From positions 1 through 20,153 of the forward strand of contig CAZEAP010000045.1 in assembly GCA_964510315.1 (NCBI GenBank): a stretch of DNA of 20,153 nt. The letters run 5' to 3'. The position numbers were made by a program, and so were the translations under genes. This stretch comes from CAZEAP01 sp964510315. Lineage in GTDB: Bacteria; Planctomycetota; Brocadiia; SM23-32. Below are positions 13,395 to 20,153 of the stretch, piece after piece. The notes under the pieces were generated by a model that saw nothing but the letters and a program-made list of their open reading frames with translations, ran no database searches and was not told the DNA's origin. The first letter of the stretch is position 1, and each line of letters opens with the position of its first letter.

Positions 13395-14663
13395 GTGCGC
13401 ACAATCCTGGCCATAATCACTGCCCTGATGCTCTCCGGGAGCGCCGTCCCCGCGGAGGATGCCGGCCTGAGGGTGCGGCTTCTGCGGGTAGGACCCGGAG
13501 CGGTCTCCGGCCGGCTGCTCTCCATTCAGGGCGAGCAACTGCGCCTGCTCCGCGACGGCACCGAAGCGGCTTTGCCGCTGGAGGAGTTCCGCGAGATCAT
13601 CTTCACGGGGCGCGCGCCCTCGCCGGTGACGCCGCGGCTGAAGCTGTGGCTCGCCGACGGGACGGTTCTGCTGGCGCACCGCCTGGAGCCCGGCGCCGGG
13701 CCGGAAACGCTGACGGTGAATGGATACGGATGGACGGCGTCCGGCCTGCCGCTTACACGCCTGCGAGCGCTGGCCACCCGCCGGTTCCTGGCCTCCGCCT
13801 CGCGGGAGCAGAGGGAGACCTTCCGGGAGGCGCGCCGCGAACCGCCGACGGCCGCCGACCGCGTGGCGGCCTACGGCGAGACGGGCCTCTTCACCTCCAC
13901 CGGTATCCTTCAGCGCATGGGGCCGGACGCGCTGCATCTGAGCGAGGCTGAAGCCTCCCGGACCCTCCCCTGGGAAGACGTCGCCTGGCTGGTGCCGGCT
14001 CCACTGGACGAGGCCGACGGGGATCGGCCGGGGCACGTGCTCGAACTCGCCTCCGGCTCCAGAATCGTTGCCAGCGGCCTCGCACTCGACAAAACGCAGG
14101 CGGTCGCCCGCGACAGCCCGGTCCGGTACGTGATCCAGCCCGACCGGCTGCGGCGGGTCCGTCTCGGCGTGGGGAGCTACCGGTATCTCAGCGACCTGGC
14201 CCCCGTCGAGGTCCGCAAGCAGCCGCTGCTGGACGTGACCTGGGAGCCGCGGTTCGACGCCTCCGTCACCGGCGACCCGCTCCGGCTGGACGGCGAGGAA
14301 TACCCCAGGGGCATCGGCATGCACACGCGGACGGAGATGACCTTTGAACTGCCGGGCCAGTACGATCGCTTCCACGCGGTGGTCGGCGTGGACGACGCGG
14401 CCGAAGAGCGCGGCAGCGCGGTGTTCCGCGTGCTGGCAGACGGGGAGGAACTCTACGACTCCGACCGCCTCGGCGGCGAGGACCCTCCGCGGCACGTCTC
14501 CCTTGAGATCGCCGGCGCGCGCCGCCTTACCCTGGTCGCCGACTTCGGCGATCCCCTCAGCCTGGGAGGCAACTTCGCCGACTGGGCCGAGGCGCGGGTT
14601 GCGAGGGAAACTGGAAGCGCAGAATCCCCCTCGAACTCAACGGAGACCCCTGCCGCACGATGA
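13395..14663 (+). CDS. Exported NPCBM-domain protein
   Basis: The 422-residue protein has a Sec signal peptide (1-20, cleavage after VPA). Residues 25-255 contain two beta-rich segments, each with a G-x-L-x-S/T-x-G pattern (VSGRLLSIQGEQLRL at 37-51; LFTSTGILQRMGPDALHL at 165-182), and may be a repeated small domain. Residues 262-402 match the NPCBM fold: YLSDL, then GEEYPRGIGMHTRTEMTFEL (300-319), FHAVVGVDDAA (326-336), VFRVLADGEELYDSD (343-357) and LTLVADFGD (378-386). NPCBM domains bind carbohydrate in larger glycosidases; no enzyme domain is present here, so this is probably an envelope-associated binding protein. GTG is the start, with GGAG at 13384-13387. It overlaps the flavin oxidoreductase gene by 4 nt (ATGA), so the two are translationally coupled. 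Confidence 0.82.
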   Translation: MRTILAIITALMLSGSAVPAEDAGLRVRLLRVGPGAVSGRLLSIQGEQLRLLRDGTEAALPLEEFREIIFTGRAPSPVTPRLKLWLADGTVLLAHRLEPGAGPETLTVNGYGWTASGLPLTRLRALATRRFLASASREQRETFREARREPPTAADRVAAYGETGLFTSTGILQRMGPDALHLSEAEASRTLPWEDVAWLVPAPLDEADGDRPGHVLELASGSRIVASGLALDKTQAVARDSPVRYVIQPDRLRRVRLGVGSYRYLSDLAPVEVRKQPLLDVTWEPRFDASVTGDPLRLDGEEYPRGIGMHTRTEMTFELPGQYDRFHAVVGVDDAAEERGSAVFRVLADGEELYDSDRLGGEDPPRHVSLEIAGARRLTLVADFGDPLSLGGNFADWAEARVARETGSAESPSNSTETPAAR

Positions 14664-16000
14664 ATTCAGCTCCGATCCCATACGGCAGCCTTGAGGAGCT
14701 GCACTCGGCCGTGGACCGGTTGGGTCTGGACCTGCCGCTGAGCGAGGATTTCGGCGTCTTCGCGCAGCCGGTGCCCATCGGCGACCGCGCCGTGCCGAAC
14801 CGCCTGGCCGTTCATCCCATGGAAGCCGGGGATTGCACCGACGACGGCGCCCCCACGGAACTGACCCGCAGGCGCTATCTGCGCTATGCCCGCGGAGGGG
14901 CCGGCCTCATCTGGTTCGAAGCGTGCGCCGTGAGACCCGACGGCCGGTCGAGCCCCCGCCAGGCGATGCTGACCGAGGAGAACCTCGGCCGGTGGGCGGC
15001 GCTGCTGGAGGAGATGCGGAAGGCCGCGACGGCGGCCGAACCGCTGCTGGTCCTGCAGCTCACCCACTCGGGGCGCTACAGCAAGCCGGACGGGCGGCCG
15101 TCGCCGGTGCTCGTCCGCCACTGTCCGGAACTTGACCGGTGGCAGAAAATACCGGAGGACTACCCGCTGCTCAGCGATGCGGAACTGGACGAACTCGCGG
15201 ACCATTTCGTGCGCGCGGCGGGGCTGGCCCGCCGGGCCGGGTTCGACGGCGTGGACGTCAAGGCCTGCCACGGCTACCTGGCCGCCGAACTGCTGGCGGC
15301 CCATACCCGGACCGGCAGTCGCTACGGCGGCCCGGACCTGCAAGACCGCTCGCGCTTCCTGCGGCAGGTGCACCGCCGGGTTCACGAGGCGCATCCCGAC
15401 CTCCTCGTAGCCTGCCGGCTGAACGCCTGGGACCCGCTGCCGCCGCCCTACGGATGGGGCGTTGATGCAGGCGATCCTCCGGCGCCCGACCTGACCGAAC
15501 CACTCGAACTCGCCGGAGAGCTCCGGGAGCAGGGCGCCTCCTGCCTGAGCGTAACCGTCGGCAACCCGCGCTTCTACCCCCACTACAACCGCCCTTCCCG
15601 CCGCCAGGACCGCGGCGAGGGGACCGACGAGCACCCCCTGGTCAGCCTGGACCGGCTGGTCCGGCTCACCGGACGCTTCCAGACCGCATATCCCGAACTG
15701 GTAACCCTCGGGGCCGGCTACTCCTGTCTCGGCCGCCTGATGCCCCACGTCGCCGCCGGCGTGCTGAAGCGTGGATGGGCGTCGATGGTCGGCGTCGGCC
15801 GGGGGGCCTTCGCCTACCCCGACTTCGCCAGAGACCTCCTGGAGAAGGGAGTCCTGGACCCCGAAAAGGTCTGCATCACCTGTGACCGCTGCGGGCGGAT
15901 GCTGAGGGAGGGAGTCCCCGCGGGCTGTCCCGTGCGGGACGGGGAGGTATACCCGGTCGAGGGTCGGGACGCGGCGCCGGGGATGTCAGGACCGCGGTGA
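14660..16000 (+). CDS. Old Yellow Enzyme-type NADH:flavin oxidoreductase
   Basis: The 446-residue FMN TIM barrel has the family landmarks NRLAVHPMEA (47-56), GGAGLIWFEACAV (79-91), LQLTHSGRYSKP (132-143), GFDGVDVKACHGYLAAELL (194-212), YGG-x-DRSRFLRQV (222-237) and C-terminal GVGRGAFAYPDF (378-389). In the active site the usual H-x-x-N/H is K-A-C-H (201-204), so the first His is replaced by Lys; I recall VDVK-x-CHGYL in other members of one OYE branch. C405, C408, C411 and C423 match the position of the 4Fe-4S cluster of 2,4-dienoyl-CoA reductase-like enzymes, but the roughly 200-residue FAD/NAD domain of those enzymes is absent. Substrate is unknown. It has no signal peptide, although its coupled partner is exported. 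Confidence 0.88.
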   Translation: MNSAPIPYGSLEELHSAVDRLGLDLPLSEDFGVFAQPVPIGDRAVPNRLAVHPMEAGDCTDDGAPTELTRRRYLRYARGGAGLIWFEACAVRPDGRSSPRQAMLTEENLGRWAALLEEMRKAATAAEPLLVLQLTHSGRYSKPDGRPSPVLVRHCPELDRWQKIPEDYPLLSDAELDELADHFVRAAGLARRAGFDGVDVKACHGYLAAELLAAHTRTGSRYGGPDLQDRSRFLRQVHRRVHEAHPDLLVACRLNAWDPLPPPYGWGVDAGDPPAPDLTEPLELAGELREQGASCLSVTVGNPRFYPHYNRPSRRQDRGEGTDEHPLVSLDRLVRLTGRFQTAYPELVTLGAGYSCLGRLMPHVAAGVLKRGWASMVGVGRGAFAYPDFARDLLEKGVLDPEKVCITCDRCGRMLREGVPAGCPVRDGEVYPVEGRDAAPGMSGPR

Positions 16001-16048
16001 AGTGACGCCGCGGCGCGTTCCCTTCACGTGGAAGAAACCCCGCGAATA

Positions 16049-16057
16049 TGTGATAAT
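16049..16057 (+). promoter_or_regulatory. Possible extended -10 for the site-2 protease gene
   Basis: TGTGATAAT has the TGn extension followed by GATAAT, about 50 nt upstream of the ATG at 16110. No good -35 is present, which an extended -10 can tolerate. It lies in the 109-nt gap after the flavin oxidoreductase gene. Confidence 0.4.
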
Positions 16058-16109
16058 GGGGTGGTTACAGTTACGGGGCAACTTTCCTGCTTTGACGCGG
16101 GGGCGTCCG

Positions 16110-17264
16110 ATGCCTTTCTTCCAGAAAGAGAAGACGCTTTTCCGGCTTTTCGGCCTGCCCATCAAGGCCAACCTCTCCTGGCTGCTGCTGGTGGGTCTGG
16201 TGCTGCTGAGCCTGGCCCTGGGGTATTTCCCCCAGAGCCTCGGGGAAGGGAAACCGTGGCACGTGTACTGGGGCCTGGCCGCCTTGGGAACCGTCGGGCT
16301 GTTCGCGTCCCTGATCGCTCACGAACTGTGCCACAGCCTGGTCGCCCGAAGCACCGGCATGCCGGTGGAGGGCATCACCCTGTTCATCTTCGGCGGCGTC
16401 AGCCAGCTTTCCGACGAGCCTCCCACCGCCCAGGCCGAGTTCTTCATGGCCGTGGTGGGGCCGCTCTCCAGCGTCGTGATCGGGGCCGGGTTCCTGGTGC
16501 TCTGGGTGGTGGGCAGCGCGATCGGCTGGTCCGAGGCGCCCCTCTCCCTGCTGCGCTACCTTTTCTTCATCAACTTCGCTCTGGCGGCCTTTAACAGCCT
16601 TCCAGCCTTCCCGCTGGACGGCGGCAGGGTGGTGCGCAGCGTTCTGTGGGGAGTCACCGACAACCTGCGGGCGGCTACCAACGTGGCCGCCAACATCGGC
16701 TCGTTCTTCGGCATCGGCATGATCGTTCTGGGGCTGTTTGCCCTGTTCAAGGGCTACCCCCTTCCGGGACTCTGGTTCCTGGTGCTGGGGTTTTTCCTCC
16801 GCCAGGCCGCCCTCGGCAGCCTGCGCATGGTGATCATCCGGCAGCAACTGGAGGGCGAGAAGGTCCGCGACTTCATGACCACCGACGTGGTGACAGTGCC
16901 CGAGGAGATGAACGTGCAGGAGTTCGTGGACAACTACGTCTTCCACCATCGCTTCAGCTACTACCCCGTGGTCGATGAGGACGACTACCTGGTGGGCATG
17001 ATCAGCGCCCGCGCGCCGCGCGGGATCGACGCCGAGCAGTGGTCGGAGACCTCCGTGGCCGGCCTGATGAACGACGTGGAAGAAAGCATGGTCCTCGAAC
17101 CCGACGCCGACGCCGTCGACGCACTCGCCGGGCTGCGGAAGAAGGAGGAAAACCGGGCCGTCATCGTCGAAAAGGGGAAGCCGGTGGGCATACTCAGCCT
17201 GCGCGACCTGCTGCAATTCCTGGCCCTAAAGATCGATTTGGAACCCCGCGCGGAGGCCCGGTAG
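16110..17264 (+). CDS. Site-2 protease family metalloprotease with CBS domains
   Basis: The 384-residue membrane protein carries the zinc motif HELCH (71-75) in helix IAHELCHSLVA and the third-ligand motif FPLDGGRVV (167-175). About six hydrophobic helices span residues 20-245. Two CBS domains follow, at about 249-299 (VRDFMTTDVVTVPEE) and 314-369 (VAGLMNDVEESMVLEPDADA, AVIVEKGKPVGILSLRDLL). This is the SpoIVFB/Rip3-like S2P plus CBS architecture, in which CBS domains are thought to sense adenine nucleotides and control intramembrane cleavage. The ATG at 16110, behind GGGGG, matches the family start FFQKEKTLFRLFGLPIKANLS; the open frame extends upstream, but those residues are not family-like. 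The substrate cannot be read from the sequence. It sits next to an S41 protease, so the two may act on the envelope together. Confidence 0.93.
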   Translation: MPFFQKEKTLFRLFGLPIKANLSWLLLVGLVLLSLALGYFPQSLGEGKPWHVYWGLAALGTVGLFASLIAHELCHSLVARSTGMPVEGITLFIFGGVSQLSDEPPTAQAEFFMAVVGPLSSVVIGAGFLVLWVVGSAIGWSEAPLSLLRYLFFINFALAAFNSLPAFPLDGGRVVRSVLWGVTDNLRAATNVAANIGSFFGIGMIVLGLFALFKGYPLPGLWFLVLGFFLRQAALGSLRMVIIRQQLEGEKVRDFMTTDVVTVPEEMNVQEFVDNYVFHHRFSYYPVVDEDDYLVGMISARAPRGIDAEQWSETSVAGLMNDVEESMVLEPDADAVDALAGLRKKEENRAVIVEKGKPVGILSLRDLLQFLALKIDLEPRAEAR

Positions 17265-17286
17265 GGGCGCCCCGGCGGCCGCTCAC

Positions 17287-17315
17287 TTGCGCGCCGAGGC
17301 CACCCCCATTATCAT
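17287..17315 (+). promoter_or_regulatory. Sigma-70-type promoter for the S41 protease gene
   Basis: TTGCGC (17287-17292) and TATCAT (17310-17315) are separated by 17 bp. The start site would be near 17322, giving a leader of about 90 nt with no clear secondary structure. Confidence 0.5.
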
Positions 17316-17412
17316 CTTTCTCAGAGGTCATTCCCGGTGAGCATCCCCACCCCAAGGCTGCCCGCCGAACCGATAGCAATCCCAACCTCAGCATACAACC
17401 GAGGTACACCCG

Positions 17413-18795
17413 ATGAGGACAAAGAAACTGTGGATCGCAGTGGCGACCTGTGCCCTGCTGGCACTGGCAATCAGCGCCGTGAAGGCCGGAGCCGACCAGG
17501 CCCCCGAGCTGCCCGAGGAGATGGCCCGGCCGCTGGCCTGGCTGGTCCAGCAGATAGATGAGAGCTATGTGGAGGAGGTGGATCACCAGGAACTGGCCGT
17601 CGGGGCCGTCCAGGGAATGCTCAGCAAACTGGACCGCTATTCCAGCTACATGCCGCCGGAAATGGTCGAGGAGTTCGAGGCCGACACCAAGGGCGAGTTC
17701 GGCGGCCTCGGCATCGAGATACGCTTCGACGCCATCCAGAAGGCCGTCGTGGTGGAGCAGACTATCCCCGGAACCCCTGCGTTCAAGGAAGGCGTCCTGC
17801 CCGGCGACCTCATCGTTGAGATCCAGGAAGACCCCGCCTCGGAGGTCATCAAGGTCGCCGACTTCGAGGACGTATATGACGCCGTCCAGGTGCTGCGCGG
17901 GGAACCCGGAGATGAGGTAACCATCACGGTCCTCCGCGGTAAGAAACGCCGCGAGAAGACCATCCGCATCACCCGCGGGATCATCCACATACCCGGCGTT
18001 CGCGGCGTCGAGCTGGTCGGCCCGGACCAAAACGTCGGCTACATCTACCTGGCGTACTTTCACGAACACACCGTTGAAGACCTCGTCAACGCCATCGGGG
18101 ACCTCAGGGCGCAGGGCGCCGACGGCCTCATCCTCGACCTCCGGTTCAACCCCGGCGGACTCCTCACCTCCGCCCTCCAGTTGGCCAACCTCTTCCTGGA
18201 CGACAAGCTGATCGTCCGGGTCGAGGGACGCACCGGCCTTGTCCAGTACCTCCGCTCCGAGTCCGGCGACGCCTACGAGGGAGTCCCCCTCGTGTTGCTG
18301 GTCAACGGCTACAGCGCCAGCGCCTCCGAGATCGTGGCCGCCGCACTCTCCGAGCACGGCCGCGCCCGCGTGGTCGGCTCACCCACCCACGGCAAGGCCA
18401 GCGTCCAGCAGATATTCCACATGCACCCCTCCTCCCGCAAAGACGCCATCAAGATGACCATCGCCAACTACTACACCCCCGAAGGCACGCTCATCGCCGA
18501 GAAAGGCGTCGAACCGGACGTGCCCGTCAAGCTCGAAGAAGAGGAGATAGCCCGACTGGTGAAGGAACTCTCCCGCCGCATGGCCTATCCCACCCCCGAC
18601 GAAAGCGAGGCGGAGGAGGCGCCCGCCGCCGAACCCGAAGACGAAGCGCAAGAGCAGGAAGAACCAGAGGAGGAATTCCAGGACAAGCAACTGGAGCGGG
18701 CGCTCCAGATCATGGCCGAACTTCTGGAAAAAGAACAGAAAGAGCCCGCCCGGGCCGCCCGCGGCCGGCTCTCCCCGCCCATCCCCGCCACCTGA
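17413..18795 (+). CDS. S41 C-terminal processing protease (CtpA-like)
   Basis: The 460-residue protein has a signal or anchor segment (6-24, VKAGA) and so acts in the periplasm. An N-terminal helical region (35-85, SKLDRYSSYM) leads into a PDZ domain (about 90-190, GGLGIEIRF, PGTPAFKEGVLPGDLIVEI). The tail-specific protease core runs from 200 to 372: GYIYLAYFHEHT, LDLRFNPGGLL, then Ser303 in GYSASASEI and Lys328 in THGKASVQ, 25 residues apart as in the Prc Ser/Lys dyad. GTLIAEKGVEPDV (358-370) closes the core. An acidic low-complexity segment (about 373-445, with EESEAEEAP-like and EEPEEEFQD strings) replaces the short tail of typical CtpA. GAGG at 17401-17404 supports the start. Such proteases trim C-termini of exported proteins. 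Confidence 0.94.
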   Translation: MRTKKLWIAVATCALLALAISAVKAGADQAPELPEEMARPLAWLVQQIDESYVEEVDHQELAVGAVQGMLSKLDRYSSYMPPEMVEEFEADTKGEFGGLGIEIRFDAIQKAVVVEQTIPGTPAFKEGVLPGDLIVEIQEDPASEVIKVADFEDVYDAVQVLRGEPGDEVTITVLRGKKRREKTIRITRGIIHIPGVRGVELVGPDQNVGYIYLAYFHEHTVEDLVNAIGDLRAQGADGLILDLRFNPGGLLTSALQLANLFLDDKLIVRVEGRTGLVQYLRSESGDAYEGVPLVLLVNGYSASASEIVAAALSEHGRARVVGSPTHGKASVQQIFHMHPSSRKDAIKMTIANYYTPEGTLIAEKGVEPDVPVKLEEEEIARLVKELSRRMAYPTPDESEAEEAPAAEPEDEAQEQEEPEEEFQDKQLERALQIMAELLEKEQKEPARAARGRLSPPIPAT

Positions 18796-18810
18796 CCTCG
18801 GCGCGCCGAA

Positions 18811-18831
18811 CGCGGGGCGATTCCCCCCGCG
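18811..18831. terminator. Stem-loop between convergent genes
   Basis: CGCGGGG (18811-18817) pairs with CCCCGCG (18825-18831) across a 7-nt loop, in the 57-nt gap between the convergent S41 protease and HAD genes. The position suits a bidirectional terminator, but neither strand has a T tract. Confidence 0.35.
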
Positions 18832-18852
18832 GCCGGCGAGACAGAGGGGTCG

Positions 18853-19563
18853 CTACCCCGACCGGGAATCCAGCAGTTCCAGCACCTCCGAAAGGCTCGA
18901 GACCACCTCCGCGCCCTCCGTCCCGGCACCGTCCCGGCGGATCAGAACCGCGCGCAGCCCCGCCTTCCGCGCCCCCAGGAAATCCTCCTCGTAGCTGTCG
19001 CCCACGTGCAGGGCGCGCTCCGCCGGCACCGCGCACCGCCCCAGGGCGTGGCGGAAGATCGCCGGATCGGGCTTCTCCGCACCCACCGCCGCCGAGACCA
19101 CCGGCCAGTCGAACCGCTCCCACAACCCCAGGTCCCGCAGAACCTTCTCCAGGCGGATGTCCCAATTGCTGATGAGCCCGATGCCGATCTCCCGCCGCCT
19201 CAGCTCCGCCAGCGTCTCGGGCACGTCCTCGTAGATCGACCAGCCCATCCCGGAGGCGAAATGCTCCCACAGGCGACGGAACAGCGATTCGAAATCCTCC
19301 GGCCGGCCGAACGGGCGGAAACTCTCGGCCACCACCTGTCGCCACCAGGACAGCGCCTCCGCCTCGGTTGTGCCGTACTCCAGCGTCGCGGGGTCACGTT
19401 CGGCGCGGAGGCGTTGCCAGGCCGCCTCGAACTGCCGCTCCACCTCCGGCGCCTCGCAGGGGATGCCCGCCTCCCGCAGCGCCTCCGCGTAGACCTCCCC
19501 CACCGGGGGTTCGGGGTAGATGAGGGTATTCCCCACGTCGAAGAAGACGGCATCGACTTCCAT
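18853..19563 (-). CDS. HAD-superfamily hydrolase
   Basis: The 236-residue protein has the four HAD motifs: FFDVGNTL (motif I, nucleophile Asp9), ISNWD (motif II, Ser132), K164 in AEKPDPAIF (motif III) and HVGDSYEEDFLGA (motif IV, Asp189 and Asp194). Between motifs I and II lies a helical cap of about 100 residues, a C1-type cap. Motif I is D-V-G-N-T instead of D-x-D-x-T, so the acid/base Asp is a Gly, as in the HDHD3-like branch; phosphatase activity may be weak or the substrate unusual. The ATG at 19563 is preferred over an in-frame GTG at 19581, because the family starts a few residues before FFD. It converges on the S41 gene and has its own promoter. Confidence 0.9.
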   Translation of the reverse strand: MEVDAVFFDVGNTLIYPEPPVGEVYAEALREAGIPCEAPEVERQFEAAWQRLRAERDPATLEYGTTEAEALSWWRQVVAESFRPFGRPEDFESLFRRLWEHFASGMGWSIYEDVPETLAELRRREIGIGLISNWDIRLEKVLRDLGLWERFDWPVVSAAVGAEKPDPAIFRHALGRCAVPAERALHVGDSYEEDFLGARKAGLRAVLIRRDGAGTEGAEVVSSLSEVLELLDSRSG

Positions 19564-19608
19564 GCTGCGGCGTCCCTGCACTGAGCTTGATCCGGCCGGT
19601 GAACCTCC

Positions 19609-19636
19609 ATTATACGCGCCGCCGGAGCGCCCTCAA
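19609..19636 (-). promoter_or_regulatory. Promoter for the HAD hydrolase gene
   Basis: On the minus strand TTGAGG (19636-19631) and a perfect TATAAT (19614-19609) are separated by 16 bp, about 45 nt upstream of the ATG. Confidence 0.65.
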
Positions 19637-19666
19637 CCGGCCGGCCGGGACGGCGGGGCACAGCCC

Positions 19667-19695
19667 TTGACGGGCCGACGCCCGCTTCCTACAAT
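19667..19695 (+). promoter_or_regulatory. Promoter for tRNA-Gly
   Basis: TTGACG (19667-19672) and TACAAT (19690-19695) are separated by exactly 17 bp. The expected start near 19702 lies a few nucleotides before the mature tRNA 5' end at 19710. Confidence 0.8.
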
Positions 19696-19709
19696 GGGGA
19701 CATAACGGA

Positions 19710-19784
<75 letters not shown>

Positions 19785-19803
19785 GTTTCGCGTACCGCGA
19801 AAC
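19785..19803 (+). terminator. Perfect hairpin directly after tRNA-Gly
   Basis: GTTTCGCG (19785-19792), loop TAC and CGCGAAAC (19796-19803) form a perfect 8-bp stem that starts at the base after the tRNA CCA. It is followed by AGAGCAG, not a T tract. It may protect or define the precursor 3' end, or terminate transcription with another factor. Confidence 0.45.
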
Positions 19804-19950
19804 AGAGCAGGCGAACAGTGGATGAGTGGAACAGGTGAGAACGGCGGCTTGCCGTGGCTCCCCAGGTGCCCCGAGGCCGACAAACTGCTCGCCTGCGGTC
19901 TTCTGCTCCACTGCTCACCTCTCTGCCGTTTCCTTTTCCCCGGACAGCAG
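19804..19950. repeat. Repeat-like stretch with imperfect inverted repeat
   Basis: GCAGGCGAACAG (19807-19818) and CTGCTCGCCTGC (19885-19896) are inverted copies matching at 11 of 12 positions. On the minus strand the 19885-19925 part reads GTGAGCA, GTGGAGC, AGAAGAC, CGCAGGC, which resembles the GCAGTGG heptamers of the 5352-5928 island. It is probably a degenerate member of the same intergenic repeat class. Confidence 0.35.
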
Positions 19951-20153
19951 CGGACAGGAGTGCCCTATAGCGGCCACCCGACAAGGCTTACGACTCCCCC
20001 CGCCGAGCCCGTTTCACCGCCTATCTGGCCACCAGACGACAGCAGTGGACACGGGCGGACACGAGTTGGGGAAGATCTGGGTGAAACAGCGGATGAGGAT
20101 CTGGATGAAGTGGGCCGGCTTGCACTCGCCTTCTTCGGGAAGTGGTCGCGACC
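19822..20153 (+). CDS. Open reading frame running off the window, doubtful
   Basis: From ATG 19822 the frame is open for 110 codons to the last base. The first 45 residues run through repeat-like sequence and look non-coding (Cys, Leu and Pro runs). The last 35 or so (GEDLGETADEDLDEVGRLAL, then AFFGKWSR) look more like protein, so a real gene could start at an internal codon such as GTG 19960. No ribosome-binding site or recognised family supports it, and such an open frame can arise by chance in GC-rich DNA. No other gene is seen downstream of the tRNA. Confidence 0.2.
   Translation, partial: MSGTGENGGLPWLPRCPEADKLLACGLLLHCSPLCRFLFPGQQRTGVPYSGHPTRLTTPPAEPVSPPIWPPDDSSGHGRTRVGEDLGETADEDLDEVGRLALAFFGKWSR

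Noticed and set aside
16002..16109. 36-residue N-terminal extension of the site-2 protease
   Set aside because: The added residues are basic and not family-like, and they span the candidate extended -10. The ATG at 16110 has a G-rich ribosome-binding site and matches the family start.

Overview
This is a GC-rich bacterial stretch with densely packed genes on both strands, two CCA-encoding tRNA genes, and several readable sigma-70-type promoters (TTGACN, a 16-17 bp spacer, a TATAAT-like -10). Exported proteins of unknown function, parallel beta-helix proteins, an NPCBM-type domain, a DUF4139 pair, a DUF6785/DUF6784-like membrane protein and intergenic heptamer repeats together suggest an environmental Planctomycetota-like bacterium or a relative such as Verrucomicrobiota or Armatimonadota. 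This placement rests on gene families only. No ribosomal or other marker gene is present.

Layout, left to right. 1-462 holds no convincing gene but has a cluster of short perfect hairpins. A polytopic membrane protein (532-2478, +) follows behind a clear promoter and converges on tRNA-Ser(TGA) (2502-2592, -). Two tandem exported DUF4139-like paralogues (2848-4188 and 4210-5358, +) come next. From the stop codon of the second, a 579-bp repeat island (5352-5928) runs to the end of a minus-strand cluster. It has heptamer arrays at both edges, five copies of an 85-nt double-hairpin unit, and 14-, 7- and 9-nt tandem repeats. The minus-strand cluster, in transcription order, is nitroreductase (13254-12739), Cys-rich DUF3109/YkgJ-like protein (12704-12090), beta-helix/LamG lipoprotein (11953-8801) and a secreted beta-helix protein with duplicated terminal modules (8763-5938).

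Divergent from the nitroreductase is a plus-strand pair with a 4-nt overlap: an exported NPCBM-domain protein (13395-14663) and an Old Yellow Enzyme-type flavin oxidoreductase (14660-16000). After these come a site-2 protease with CBS domains (16110-17264) and an S41 C-terminal processing protease (17413-18795). A HAD hydrolase (18853-19563, -) converges on the latter. tRNA-Gly(CCC) (19710-19784, +) is followed directly by a perfect hairpin and then by sequence of uncertain coding status up to the window edge.

The genes do not form one obvious pathway. The strongest themes are envelope and exported proteins (DUF4139 pair, two beta-helix proteins, NPCBM protein), membrane or periplasmic proteolysis (S2P, S41), and a redox unit whose promoter carries a perfect 14-bp palindrome just past the predicted start site. 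The least explained parts are the repeat island, the duplicated module around the beta-helix, and that palindrome.
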